DNA of 64,000 bases. It comes from Arcobacter sp. F2176. Lineage in GTDB: Bacteria > Campylobacterota > Campylobacteria > Campylobacterales > Arcobacteraceae. Shown here piece by piece: positions 45,701 through 55,821 of the stretch (position 1 is the stretch's first letter; the number at the start of each line of letters is the position of its first letter). Position numbers and translations under genes: made by a program. The stretch covers positions 1 through 64,000 of the forward strand of contig NZ_PDJV01000007.1 in the NCBI RefSeq assembly GCF_004116465.1. Reading direction: 5' to 3'. The notes below the pieces were generated by a model that was given only the letters and a program-made list of their open reading frames with translations, ran no database searches and was not told the DNA's origin.

Positions 45701-46109
45701 TAATGGAAAAATTGATTATAAACATTTACCAAAAATAGATATTCTAGAAAAATACCATGCAAATTATGTAGCACCTAAAAATAAATTAGAAACAACTATC
45801 CAAAATATTATTTCAGAACACTTATCTATTGAAAAAGTTAGTGTTGAAGAGAGTTTATTTGATTTAGGTGCTACTTCTTTAGATGTGGTAACTATACATA
45901 ATCAATTAGAAACAAAATTAAATATAAACTTATCAATTTTAGATTTATTTGATAAACCAACAATAAGAACACTTTGTCTTCATATTGAACAAAAAGATAA
46001 TCAAGTCAATAATATTTTAACTCAAGCAAGACAAAAAGCTAAAACTACTAGCCGAAGACAAAGATTAATACAAAGACAAAATAAAATAGGAGAAGAGAAT
46101 GAACTATAA
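42711..46109 (+). CDS. NRPS: Cy-A-PCP, cysteine-activating
   Basis: A 1132-residue module. A short helical N-terminal leader (LSKEQRELMAKLLKEKGL) is probably a docking element for the upstream PKS. Cy about 45-490 has the motif D177...D182..S185 and the late PIVFTSAL and QTPQVLLDHQ blocks, so it should form a thiazoline. A about 500-990 (YTSGSTGMPKG near 660; specificity residues DLYNMSLIWK) fits cysteine. PCP Ser1056 in GATSLD. The tail TSRRQRLIQRQNK is basic. AGGAAAAG precedes the ATG, and its end overlaps the next gene by 11 nt. Confidence 0.93.
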   Translation: MTELSKEQRELMAKLLKEKGLSDNPTPKENSITINPDEINRYEPYPLTDIQQSYLLGRSQKFLLGNVASHAYIEMDIENLDISQYEYAWQKIIERHDMLRTIVNQNGSQQTLKDVPKFRVTTHDLTNLPDKKSKEKALLELRDSLSHQILPTDQWPLFNIHVSNIDNTQYKIHWSFDAIISDVYSNFIFQEELYNYYHQSNSSYVPLKLTFRDYVLTLKNQEETSFYENAKNYWLKKIKTLPSAPMLPLKRDLSEIEKPHFKRLKFTMENTQWKIIKQKSKTYGLTTTSVLLTVFSHILHRWSRNPDFTLNMTVFNRPPWHKEMDKIVGDFTITMLLGIDALSGDNKIFKDLAKNIQSKLFTDLEHRLYSGVNVMQQWSKISGNKQIAPIVFTSALTVGDISSKLDADKNQLGQMTYSITQTPQVLLDHQVYEEDGKLIIHWDYVEEAFEKNLLSIMFDSYINALNLLGKDNTSWEEELSIHMPSLQKELRISYNNTKDEELLNLSNKPIYYSFIEQVKKQATATAIVSTNKTLTYEELAYRAYALNIQLQKRGLGVGDNIAIILPKGWQQVVAVLGVLASGASYIPIDNNSPKQRLNKILKDTNCKYVISIEQCYKSLSLTDEIICLFIEDELAKKDPQAVDFWPIKHTNDDIAYIIYTSGSTGMPKGVMMSHNSVMNTVLDINKRFNINKEDSIFGLSALNFDLSVYDIFGTLAAGATLVLPDAKQEKNPQHWQECLKNHPCTVWNSVPALLQIFLEYAPNKTILESFKTVMVSGDKIPLNLVNIVYEKMPNTHLFSLGGATEAAIWSIYYPIKKLTNNFKNIPYGIPLSNQSIHILDENYRPCPDYAVGKLYIGGIGLSKGYFNDKIKTHKHFIQNPHTKEFLYDTGDLGSFNPSNGGYVEFKGREDNQIKLSGFRIELGEIENNLNEHPNINKAIVVLVEDKSLKKSKQVLVAYIVTNKIIDENKIKQYLNDHLPEYMIPRFYITLDEIPLSINGKIDYKHLPKIDILEKYHANYVAPKNKLETTIQNIISEHLSIEKVSVEESLFDLGATSLDVVTIHNQLETKLNINLSILDLFDKPTIRTLCLHIEQKDNQVNNILTQARQKAKTTSRRQRLIQRQNKIGEENEL

Positions 46110-49100
46110 GAATATAAGTGATAATCCAGATGCAATTGCTGTTATTGGTATGTCTGGAATATTTCCCCAAGCAAAAGACATCAACAAATATTGGGATAAT
46201 CTTATCAATGGTGTTGAGTCTATTATTCAATTTAGTAATGAAGAATCATCAACAAAAGGTCATTTTGTTCGTGCCGCGGCAACAGTAGATGATATAGATT
46301 GCTTTGATGCAAAATTTTTTAATTATAGTGCTTATGAAGCAGAGATATTAGATCCCCAACAAAGACTATTTTTAGAGTGTTGTTGGCATGCATTAGAAGA
46401 AGCTGGATATTCTCCAGATAAAGCTGGAAATGTAGGAGTATTTGCAGGAAGCAATATTAGCACCTATTTACTATTAGCGCAACAGTCCATCTTAGCTAAA
46501 GGAGATACTACACATTTACTACAACTACTTATGGGAAATGATAAAGACTATCTCGCCACAAGAGTATCTTATAAATTAAACTTGACAGGACCAAGTATCT
46601 GCGTTCAAAGTGCTTGTTCAACATCTTTATTATCAATCCATACAGCTGTACAAAGCTTATTAAATGGAGAGTGTAAAATGGCACTAGCAGGTGGAGTAAA
46701 TATATCTATTCCCCAAGAGCTTGAGTATGAATATAAAGAAGGCATGATATTTTCTCCTGATGGACATTGTAGAGCTTTTGATGCTGATGCAAAGGGTACA
46801 GTTGCAGGAAATGGTGTAGGTGCAGTAGTACTTAAACCTCTTAGCGATGCAATTGAAGATGGGGATTCTATTCATGCTGTTATCTTAGGTTCAGCTGTAA
46901 ATAATGATGGGGCAAGAAAAATAGGATATACAGCCCCTAGTATAGAAGGACAATCTAGTGTAATAGCACAAGCTATAGCATTAGCAGATATTCCAGTTAA
47001 TACTATAGACTACATTGAAACTCATGGTACAGGAACCCCATTAGGTGACCCTATTGAAATTAGATCACTTAGTCAAGTATTCCAAAATGAAACCAAAGAG
47101 AAAGGCTTTTGTGCAATAGGTTCTGTTAAACCAAATATCGGTCATTTAAATTGTGCAGCAGGTATTGCAAGTTTTATAAAGACTGTATTATCATTAAAAA
47201 ATGCACAAATTCCACCTAGTTTACATTATAAAAAAGCCAATCCCGAAATTGATTTTATTAATACTCCATTTTTTGTCAATGATAAAGCGTCATTATGGCC
47301 TAAAAGAAATCACCCTCGTAGAGCAGGTGTAAGTTCTTTTGGTTTTGGAGGAACTAACGTACATATGATTTTAGAACAAGCACCAGAAAAAATAGAAACA
47401 AATATAAAAAAAGATGATGAAATAAACCTTGTTGTTTTATCAGCACAAAGTCAAAAACAATTACATACTCTTGCTGAAGATTATAATAATTACTTACAAA
47501 ACACAGAGGAATCTTTGCAAAATATAAGTTTTACTAGTATAGAAGGAAGAAATCATCACAATGAGAGATTAGCCATTGTTGCAAAAAATCATAATCATTT
47601 GAAACAACAAGTTCAAGAATTTTTAAATACAAAGGAAAATATACAAGGATATATAGGTACAAAAAATTATTCTACTAAAATTGCTTGTTTATTTACAGGA
47701 CAAGGTTCAAGCTATCCAAATATGGCAAAAGAACTCTATACATCAAATAAACTCTTTTATGAAAATTTAAATTTATGTGCGAAGGAATTAGAAAACTTAT
47801 TGGATATACCATTAATAGATCTTATATTTGGTAAAGAAGAGCATACTAATTTACTTACAGAAACTAAGTATGCTCAGCCAGCCATATTTGCAATAGAATA
47901 CTCTTTATATAATATGTATAGAGGAATGGGTATAGAATTTAGTGTATTAGCTGGACATAGTGTAGGTGAAATAGTCGCTGCTTGTGTAGCTGATGTTTTT
48001 AATTTAAAGGATGCTCTTAAATTAATTACTTCAAGGGGTCAACTAGTTCAAAACTTAGAAACAAATAAAGGTGGAATGTTAGCAATATTTACAAATCAAG
48101 AAATCATAGATAAATATATAAACATCTACCCTCAATTATCAATAGCTGCACATAATGGACCTAATCATTTTGTCTTATCAGGTGAAAATATAATATTAGA
48201 AAAACTCATAGAACAGCTAGATAAAGACAATATTGAATATAGTAAACTAAAAGTATCTCACGCCTTCCATAGCTCTTTACTTGATCCAATATTGGATGAT
48301 TTTGAGAAATTAGTAGCTTCATTTGATATGAAAATACCAAATACACAAATTGTATCTAACCTATATGGACGTATTGTTAAAAACGAAGAAATAACTACAG
48401 CAAAATATTGGCGTGAACACATGCGTAAGCCAGTTTTATTTATGGAAAGTATTAATACCTTAGAAAACATGGGTATAAATTGTTTCTTAGAGTGTGGACC
48501 TCATCCTGTTCTAACTAATATGGGTAAAAAATGTGTAAGTAATACAGATTATCAATGGATTCATTCTTTACAACGAAATCAAGAAGATAAAAAAATTATT
48601 TTATCAGCTGTTGCCCAATTATATTGCAAGGGTATTGATATACAATGGGAAGGATTAGCTCATAATAAAGATTATCAAAGAGTATCCTTACCAACTTATC
48701 CATTTGATAAGCAAAAATATTGGTTAAGTACTGTAGCTGATAGTTTACAAACACATAAGCAAGATGACCCCTTAACTATTTGGAATAACATATTAAGTTC
48801 AGGAAATAAACAAGCAAAAGAAGGAAGTAAAGCTTTAAATATTTCTCAACTAAAATATGATGAAAAAGTATTAATAACTCTAGCTCAAAGTTTTATTATA
48901 AAAGCACTAAGATCTTTAGATTTATTCACTGATGATAAAAAGTATAGTTTAGATTCTATACTTCAAAAAGTAATTCCACAATATCATCAATTAATACAAA
49001 GGTTTTTAGAAGAGTTAAATGTTGTTGGATTATTAAAATCAAAAGATAAGCAATTTTGGCAATTAAAAGATATAAATAATCAAATAATAAAAGAACAAAA

Positions 49101-52100
49101 AAATGATTGCAAAGATGTGTTTCTAGCAAACCCAGCTTTTGAATCAGTATTTATTAATTCAGGTGAGCAACTAGCAGACGTACTAAGTGGAAAGACAAAA
49201 GCTATAGATGCCATAATGATGGAAACATCCATAGATGAAGCAAAAGAAATCTATGCTGATCTACCAACTTCATATTATTTTAATGCTTTATTACGAGAAA
49301 CAGTTAAAAGTTGGGTTTCAAATATGCCCAATAATATCCCCCTTAAAATTTTAGAAATTGGCGCAGGAACAGGTGCAACAAGTGAACAATTATTGCCATT
49401 ATTACCAAAAGATAGAAGTACATATTATTATACAGATGTATCTCCTATATTTTTACAACGAGCTAATAAAAACTTTGAAGAATATAACTTTGTAAACTAT
49501 ACCCTGTTTGATATCAATAAAAATCCTAAGGAACAAGGACTAGATTATAATAGCTTTGATTTAATAATTGCTTCAAATGTTTTACATGCTGCTGATGATT
49601 TGCAACATACTATGAACAATGTATCAAAACTATTAAAACCAAATGCTATGTTATTTATGTATGAAATTATAAAAGAAACATTAATTGGAGAACTTACTAC
49701 GGGCTTATTATTACCTATAGTTAAAGATACAGAACTACGAGGAATGCAACCTTTTATGACAAAAGATCAATGGGAATCTCTATTGATAAAATTAGGTTTT
49801 AAAAATTTCCATTCCATACCTGAAGAAAATACAGATACTTCTTTCATAGGAGAAAGAATTTTACTAGCACAACAAAAAGAAGTAATAATTGAAGAAAAAG
49901 AATATAATAATTATTTCCACCATATTCAGTGGGATAAAAATGAAGTTCCACTAGAAAAACTTGATTATTTATTAAAAGAAAGCTCAAACTGGCTCATTTG
50001 CAGTGATAAAGTAGGATATACACAAGAACTTACCTCATTACTTAAACAACATAATCAAAATGTATCTAATATTGAATTGGATATATCTTCAAAATTGCTT
50101 AATGAAAAAATAAAAAAAACATTTAATAATAATAAACCTGTTCAAATTTTATATTTATGGGGAGTTGAAAACATTTCATTAAATCAATTATCAGGTTCTC
50201 AATTACAAGAAAAACAAGCAGTTTCATCCTTAAAATTACTAGATATATTATCTGCATTATCACAAATAAATTTAAAAAATTTAAAAAATCTAAGTATTAT
50301 AACAAATGGATCTCAACATACTAGTGCCATTCCTAATCAAAATATTGCATTATCCCAAGCTACACTTTGGGGTTTTTCTCAAGTTGTTGCATTAGGTCAC
50401 CCTGAATTAAAAGTCAAACTAATTGATTTTGATACAGAAATGTCTATAAAAGATAATAGTATAGATTTATTAAAGAATCTTCTAAGTAAAAATAATTCAA
50501 ATGAATACCAACTTATTTTACGTAAAAACAATTGCTATTTACCTCGTATACGATCTTTAGAAAATACTGATATAACTCCAACTATCCAAAAAGTAAATAT
50601 TGATGCTAATGGATGGTATGTAATTGCAGGTGGATTAGGTGGATTAGGTTTAAAAACAGCTTCTTGGCTAATAGAAAATGGGGCAAAAAATATTTTACTT
50701 ATTGGTCGTAGTAAGCCTAATATTCAGGCAAAAGAAGAAATAGACAACTTTACTAAATTAGGAATTAATATTAAAGTAGCACAGCTTGATATTACAGATT
50801 ATGAGTCTCTAGAAAAATTAATTAATAATCTTGATTTACCCCTTAAAGGTGTAATACATAGTGCAGTTGTTCGTGATACTAAAACCCTAGGAGAAATGTC
50901 ACAAAAGGAAAGAACCCTTGCTGTTATTTCACCAAAACTTGAAGGTGCTTGGAATTTACATAAAATTACTCAGAACCATAAAGAGTTAGATTTATTTATA
51001 TTATACTCTTCGTCTGTATCTTTAATCCCAGCAAGAGGTTTACCAGAATATGTTGCAAGTAATGCCTTCTTGGACGCATTAGCACACTATAGAAAATCTA
51101 AAAATTTACCAGCCATAAGTATTAGTTGGGGAGCTTGGGCGGAAGTTGGAACAGTTGCTAACACAAGTCAAGAAGAACAATTAAGACAAAATGGCTTAAA
51201 TAGTATTGGAGTAAAACAATCTTTTAATTGCTTAGAACAAATTATTACAGGAGATTTTAAAGATACCCACATGGGAATATTTGATGTAAATTGGAATAAA
51301 CTACTACAAAATCATCCAAAAAATCAACTATCTAGCTATTTTAAAGATGTATTAACAGTATCATATATTGAACAAAAACAAGGAAGTGAAGAAAATTTAG
51401 CTCAACAACAACATAAATTGCTAGAAAATCTTAAATCATCTAAAAATTCTGGACAATCATTAGAGTTCATTAGTGATTATTTAAAACAAAAAATTTCTGT
51501 ATTATTACGCATAAATGTAGATGATGTACCTTCAGAAAAAGATTTATTGCACTTGGGAATTGACTCTTTAATGTTTTTAGATTTACTAAATAATCTTAAT
51601 CAAGTATTACAAATCAAAGTAAAACCAAATGAAGTAATGGCAAATTTAAATATAAATGCCATAAGTGAACATTTATTAAAAGCTATGCAAAGTACAAATC
51701 ATTCTGACATAGCAGAGTTACTCCTAGTTGATAAAGATTCTTTAACAAAACCTTTTCCTCTAACAGATATTCAACAAGCCTATTGGATTGGTAGAGATCA
51801 GCATATGGATTTAGGAAATATTGCTTGCCATGGATATATGGAAATTGAGTGTAAAGATTTAGATATAGCGTTATTAGAAGATGCGTGGAACAAACTAATT
51901 CAAAGACATGAAATGTTACGTTGCATAATTCATCCTTATGGACAACAACAAATATTAGACAATGTAAAAGAATATCATTTTGAAGTAAGAGATTTTAGTA
52001 AAACTGCAAAAAAAGTTAGTGATAAAGCATTGGAAGAAATACGAACAGAATTATCACATAGAGTACCTCAAACTGATAAATGGCCACTATTTGATATACA

Positions 52101-55100
52101 TGCCACTAAACTGCAAAACAATGTTACAAGACTACATATTAGTCTAGATAATATCATGACAGATGGTCGGAGTATTGGTATTATGCTAAGTGAATGGGTG
52201 CATATATATAATAATCCTCAAGATACTTTACCTAACTTATCTCTGACATTTCGAGATTATATTATGACTTTTGAAGCATACAAACAAACAGAGGATTATC
52301 ATAAAGCTAAAAAGTATTGGGTAGATAGGTTAGATGAAATTTATCCTTCTCCACAATTACCCCTTGCTAAAGATCCATCTAAAGTTAGTACTCCTAAATT
52401 TATTCGTAGAGAATTTCATTTAAGTGAAGAAAAATGGCAAATATTAAAAAGCTTAGGAGCACAAAAGGCAGGACTTACTCCTTCTGGAATTTTACTTTCA
52501 GTATATGCACAAGTATTATCTCTTTTTAGTAATAGTGCAAAATTTACTTTAAATGTACCAACATTTAATCGTTTGGCTGTACATCCCCAAGTTAATGATA
52601 TTATTGGAGAATTTACTTCTCTTATTTTACTAAGTGTTGATTTTAGCAAGCAATTATCTTTTAAAGAACAAGCAAATATCTTGCAAAAACAACTTTTGAA
52701 AGACCAATCTTATGATTCTTTTAGTGGTGTTTCTGTTATGAGAGAACTAGCAAAACATTCTAAACAAGCCAATATGCCAGTTGTATTTACTAGTACCTTT
52801 GGTTTAGCTGAAAATGTTAATACCACTTTTAGTGAACATGAAAGCCAAGCCAAAGAGCTTGGAAAACAGATTTATACAATAAGTCAAACACCTCAAGTTT
52901 ATATTGATAATCATGTTCATGACTATGGTGGTTCTTTAAATGTATATTGGGATTGTGTAGATGAGTTATTTCCAGAAGGAATGCTTGATAGTATGTTTGA
53001 GGCATATGGTAATTTATTGGAACAATTAGCTAATAATGAACAAGTATGGGAATCAACCCAAGCAATTAAAATACCTATATCACAAGAACAAAAACGTATT
53101 CAGTACAATAATACTCAAAACTTTGATTATTTACCAAAGCAAGATGATTTATTAAGTGGTTTTTTACGTCAAGTGAAACAATCTCCTAATCACTCTGCAT
53201 TAATTACAAATAATGAAAATCTAAGCTATAAGGAATTATTTGAAAGATCTTGCTTTTTTGCTTGGCAATTACAAGAATCAGATATAAAGCCCTTAGAAAA
53301 AGTAGCTATCATATTACCAAAAGGATGGCAACAAATATCTTCTATAATTGCTACACTTGGTGTCAATGGGACATATGTACCTTTTGATTATAAATTACCA
53401 GAAAAAAGGTTATTACAGTTATTAGAAGTAGCCAAAATCTCTTATGTAATTACTTCTAAAGAAATGAAAGATAATTTTACTTGGCCAAAAAATATAAAAT
53501 TAATAACTACTCCATCAAATTGGGGAAAAGAAGAAGAGAAAATTGTACAAAATAACAATATTGAATTTATGCCATCAAACAATCAACAGTTGGCATATAT
53601 TATATATACTTCTGGTTCTACGGGTATACCTAAGGGAGTGATGATAAGTCATCATAGTGCATTAAATACTATACTTGATATTAATGATAGATTTAAAATA
53701 ACAAGTGATGATATAGTATTTGGTTTATCAGGAGTACATTTTGATTTATCAGTATATGATATATTTGGTACATTAAATGCAGGAGCTTGCCTAGTATTAC
53801 CAAATGAAGAAGGGACAAAAGATCCAAATCATTGGATAGATCTCATTGAAAAACATAAAATTACTATTTGGAACAGTGTACCTGCATTATGCGAAATGCT
53901 ACTTATTCAAACAAATGCAAATAAAGTAACTATGCAAGAGATGCGATTAGTCCTATTGAGTGGAGATTGGATACCACTATCACTCAAAGACAAGCTACAA
54001 AAAAGTACAAAAAATGCAAAACTTTATAGTCTTGGTGGTGCTACAGAAGCATCTATTTGGTCTATTTATTATCCTATTGAAGATATTGACCCTACTTGGA
54101 ATAGTATTCCCTATGGAAGGCCTCTCGCAAATCAACAATTTTATGTTTTAAATGAAAAATATAATGATTGCCCACAATTAGTTATAGGTGATTTATATAT
54201 TGGAGGAGAAGGCTTATTTATGGGCTACTGGCAAGATGAAGGAAAAACAAAAGAATCATTTATTATCCATCCAATAAGTGGAGAGAAACTATATAAAACT
54301 GGAGATAAAGGTCGTTTTCATCCTAATGGTTATATTGAATTTTTAGGACGAAATGACTTACAAGTAAAAATCAATGGACACCGTATTGAACTAGGAGAAA
54401 TAGAATCTTCACTTCTTCAAAATGAGCTTATTCAAAATGTTGTAGTTACGGCTATTGACACCTATGGAAATAGTGAAATATCTACTAGTATAAAAGATAA
54501 TAAACAAAAACTTATCGCCTATTGTGTGTGCAAAGAGAAAAACTTAAGTGAAATTGAAAGTAAATTAAAAATATGGACTAAAGAACGATTACCAAATTAT
54601 ATGGTGCCCAATCATTTCTTTATATTAAATAGTATACCTTTAACAAAGAATGGTAAGTTAGATAGAAAAGCATTACCTTTACCAAGTAATGAAAAAAAAG
54701 AAATCAAAAGTAGTACTCCTCAAACAGAAAATGAAAAATTATTATTATCTATATGTAGGGAAATTTTACAAGTAGATGATATTAATATACATAGTGACTT
54801 TTTTGATATTGGAGGAGATTCTCTTCAGGCAACAAGACTAAGTATATCATTACAAAAAGAAGGCTTTAATCTATCTGTAAATCAGATATTTATGAACCCC
54901 TTCTTAGAAGATATGGCACAGTTTATAAAAGCCCAAAATGATTCTTCTCTGGAAAATAAAAAACAAGAAATGATAAGCTTAGAGTTTAATAATTCGTCTA
55001 GTATTTTAACATCCTTTAATACTATTAGTGAAGAAAAACCAAATATATTTTGTATACATGGTAGTGATGGAGGAGTTTTTGTATTTAATGAATTAGCAGA

Positions 55101-55815
55101 TCAATTAGAAAATGATTTTAATATTTATGGTATTGCTGCTCAATCGACTATTGAAAAAAACAACATTTCAGACATTGCAAGTAGCTATTTAGAACAAATA
55201 AATACAAGGGACACAGCCTATCCACCTATTATTTGCGGATTTAGTTCTGGAGGATTTGTTGCGTGGGAAATTGCTCGTCAATTAAAAGAAAGAGGAGAAG
55301 ACTTAACTCAATTAATTTTAATTGATACTCAGTTTTTACCACAAGAATTAAAAGATAACTCTTTATTAATCCTAGTTCTATTTGCTTTATCTTTTAACAT
55401 GAATATAGAGCTTCTTCCAATAAAAGAAGAACTAATAGTAAAATTGAAGAATAATACATATACAAATAGTGAGTTAAATGAAATACAAAAACTAAATGAA
55501 GAAGAATTTGAAGATTTATTTGAACAACTAATTGATTCAAATAGCTTATTAAATAATGATAGCACTAATTTACGTCGGAAGTTTAATATTTTTAAACAGT
55601 ATGTAGAGTTTACAATAGAGTATGATATGCCACATCTATCAAGTGTTGATACATTACTTCTTCAAGCGAAACAAAGTGTAAAAAATCACCAAAGTTGGAA
55701 TAGTTTCGGTGATAAAATACAACATATTGAAGTGGATGGAAACCATATGAGTTGCTTACAATACCCAAATGTAAGTTCAATAACTAATACAATACAAAAT
55801 TTTAGTAAAAAGTAG
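46099..55815 (+). CDS. Hybrid PKS-NRPS: KS-AT-MT-KR-ACP-Cy-A-PCP-TE
   Basis: A 3238-residue synthase that resembles yersiniabactin HMWP1 in its PKS half. KS (Cys173, His309, His349); AT (Ser621, HAFH at 721-724, malonyl-type); C-methyltransferase about 1030-1260 (ILEIGAGTGATSEQLL); KR (AGGLGGLG near 1508, Tyr1651, intact); ACP Ser1823; Cy with D2017...D2022..S2025; A with the code DLYNLSLIWK, exactly the cysteine code of yersiniabactin/pyochelin-type enzymes; PCP Ser2908; thioesterase with Ser3049 in GFSSGG and His3216 in GNHMSC. Unlike HMWP1 it has its own A domain and no methyltransferase in the NRPS half. It adds a (di)methylated two-carbon unit and the last thiazoline, then releases the product. 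Confidence 0.93.
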   Translation: MNYKNISDNPDAIAVIGMSGIFPQAKDINKYWDNLINGVESIIQFSNEESSTKGHFVRAAATVDDIDCFDAKFFNYSAYEAEILDPQQRLFLECCWHALEEAGYSPDKAGNVGVFAGSNISTYLLLAQQSILAKGDTTHLLQLLMGNDKDYLATRVSYKLNLTGPSICVQSACSTSLLSIHTAVQSLLNGECKMALAGGVNISIPQELEYEYKEGMIFSPDGHCRAFDADAKGTVAGNGVGAVVLKPLSDAIEDGDSIHAVILGSAVNNDGARKIGYTAPSIEGQSSVIAQAIALADIPVNTIDYIETHGTGTPLGDPIEIRSLSQVFQNETKEKGFCAIGSVKPNIGHLNCAAGIASFIKTVLSLKNAQIPPSLHYKKANPEIDFINTPFFVNDKASLWPKRNHPRRAGVSSFGFGGTNVHMILEQAPEKIETNIKKDDEINLVVLSAQSQKQLHTLAEDYNNYLQNTEESLQNISFTSIEGRNHHNERLAIVAKNHNHLKQQVQEFLNTKENIQGYIGTKNYSTKIACLFTGQGSSYPNMAKELYTSNKLFYENLNLCAKELENLLDIPLIDLIFGKEEHTNLLTETKYAQPAIFAIEYSLYNMYRGMGIEFSVLAGHSVGEIVAACVADVFNLKDALKLITSRGQLVQNLETNKGGMLAIFTNQEIIDKYINIYPQLSIAAHNGPNHFVLSGENIILEKLIEQLDKDNIEYSKLKVSHAFHSSLLDPILDDFEKLVASFDMKIPNTQIVSNLYGRIVKNEEITTAKYWREHMRKPVLFMESINTLENMGINCFLECGPHPVLTNMGKKCVSNTDYQWIHSLQRNQEDKKIILSAVAQLYCKGIDIQWEGLAHNKDYQRVSLPTYPFDKQKYWLSTVADSLQTHKQDDPLTIWNNILSSGNKQAKEGSKALNISQLKYDEKVLITLAQSFIIKALRSLDLFTDDKKYSLDSILQKVIPQYHQLIQRFLEELNVVGLLKSKDKQFWQLKDINNQIIKEQKNDCKDVFLANPAFESVFINSGEQLADVLSGKTKAIDAIMMETSIDEAKEIYADLPTSYYFNALLRETVKSWVSNMPNNIPLKILEIGAGTGATSEQLLPLLPKDRSTYYYTDVSPIFLQRANKNFEEYNFVNYTLFDINKNPKEQGLDYNSFDLIIASNVLHAADDLQHTMNNVSKLLKPNAMLFMYEIIKETLIGELTTGLLLPIVKDTELRGMQPFMTKDQWESLLIKLGFKNFHSIPEENTDTSFIGERILLAQQKEVIIEEKEYNNYFHHIQWDKNEVPLEKLDYLLKESSNWLICSDKVGYTQELTSLLKQHNQNVSNIELDISSKLLNEKIKKTFNNNKPVQILYLWGVENISLNQLSGSQLQEKQAVSSLKLLDILSALSQINLKNLKNLSIITNGSQHTSAIPNQNIALSQATLWGFSQVVALGHPELKVKLIDFDTEMSIKDNSIDLLKNLLSKNNSNEYQLILRKNNCYLPRIRSLENTDITPTIQKVNIDANGWYVIAGGLGGLGLKTASWLIENGAKNILLIGRSKPNIQAKEEIDNFTKLGINIKVAQLDITDYESLEKLINNLDLPLKGVIHSAVVRDTKTLGEMSQKERTLAVISPKLEGAWNLHKITQNHKELDLFILYSSSVSLIPARGLPEYVASNAFLDALAHYRKSKNLPAISISWGAWAEVGTVANTSQEEQLRQNGLNSIGVKQSFNCLEQIITGDFKDTHMGIFDVNWNKLLQNHPKNQLSSYFKDVLTVSYIEQKQGSEENLAQQQHKLLENLKSSKNSGQSLEFISDYLKQKISVLLRINVDDVPSEKDLLHLGIDSLMFLDLLNNLNQVLQIKVKPNEVMANLNINAISEHLLKAMQSTNHSDIAELLLVDKDSLTKPFPLTDIQQAYWIGRDQHMDLGNIACHGYMEIECKDLDIALLEDAWNKLIQRHEMLRCIIHPYGQQQILDNVKEYHFEVRDFSKTAKKVSDKALEEIRTELSHRVPQTDKWPLFDIHATKLQNNVTRLHISLDNIMTDGRSIGIMLSEWVHIYNNPQDTLPNLSLTFRDYIMTFEAYKQTEDYHKAKKYWVDRLDEIYPSPQLPLAKDPSKVSTPKFIRREFHLSEEKWQILKSLGAQKAGLTPSGILLSVYAQVLSLFSNSAKFTLNVPTFNRLAVHPQVNDIIGEFTSLILLSVDFSKQLSFKEQANILQKQLLKDQSYDSFSGVSVMRELAKHSKQANMPVVFTSTFGLAENVNTTFSEHESQAKELGKQIYTISQTPQVYIDNHVHDYGGSLNVYWDCVDELFPEGMLDSMFEAYGNLLEQLANNEQVWESTQAIKIPISQEQKRIQYNNTQNFDYLPKQDDLLSGFLRQVKQSPNHSALITNNENLSYKELFERSCFFAWQLQESDIKPLEKVAIILPKGWQQISSIIATLGVNGTYVPFDYKLPEKRLLQLLEVAKISYVITSKEMKDNFTWPKNIKLITTPSNWGKEEEKIVQNNNIEFMPSNNQQLAYIIYTSGSTGIPKGVMISHHSALNTILDINDRFKITSDDIVFGLSGVHFDLSVYDIFGTLNAGACLVLPNEEGTKDPNHWIDLIEKHKITIWNSVPALCEMLLIQTNANKVTMQEMRLVLLSGDWIPLSLKDKLQKSTKNAKLYSLGGATEASIWSIYYPIEDIDPTWNSIPYGRPLANQQFYVLNEKYNDCPQLVIGDLYIGGEGLFMGYWQDEGKTKESFIIHPISGEKLYKTGDKGRFHPNGYIEFLGRNDLQVKINGHRIELGEIESSLLQNELIQNVVVTAIDTYGNSEISTSIKDNKQKLIAYCVCKEKNLSEIESKLKIWTKERLPNYMVPNHFFILNSIPLTKNGKLDRKALPLPSNEKKEIKSSTPQTENEKLLLSICREILQVDDINIHSDFFDIGGDSLQATRLSISLQKEGFNLSVNQIFMNPFLEDMAQFIKAQNDSSLENKKQEMISLEFNNSSSILTSFNTISEEKPNIFCIHGSDGGVFVFNELADQLENDFNIYGIAAQSTIEKNNISDIASSYLEQINTRDTAYPPIICGFSSGGFVAWEIARQLKERGEDLTQLILIDTQFLPQELKDNSLLILVLFALSFNMNIELLPIKEELIVKLKNNTYTNSELNEIQKLNEEEFEDLFEQLIDSNSLLNNDSTNLRRKFNIFKQYVEFTIEYDMPHLSSVDTLLLQAKQSVKNHQSWNSFGDKIQHIEVDGNHMSCLQYPNVSSITNTIQNFSKK

Positions 55816-55821
55816 ATTTTA

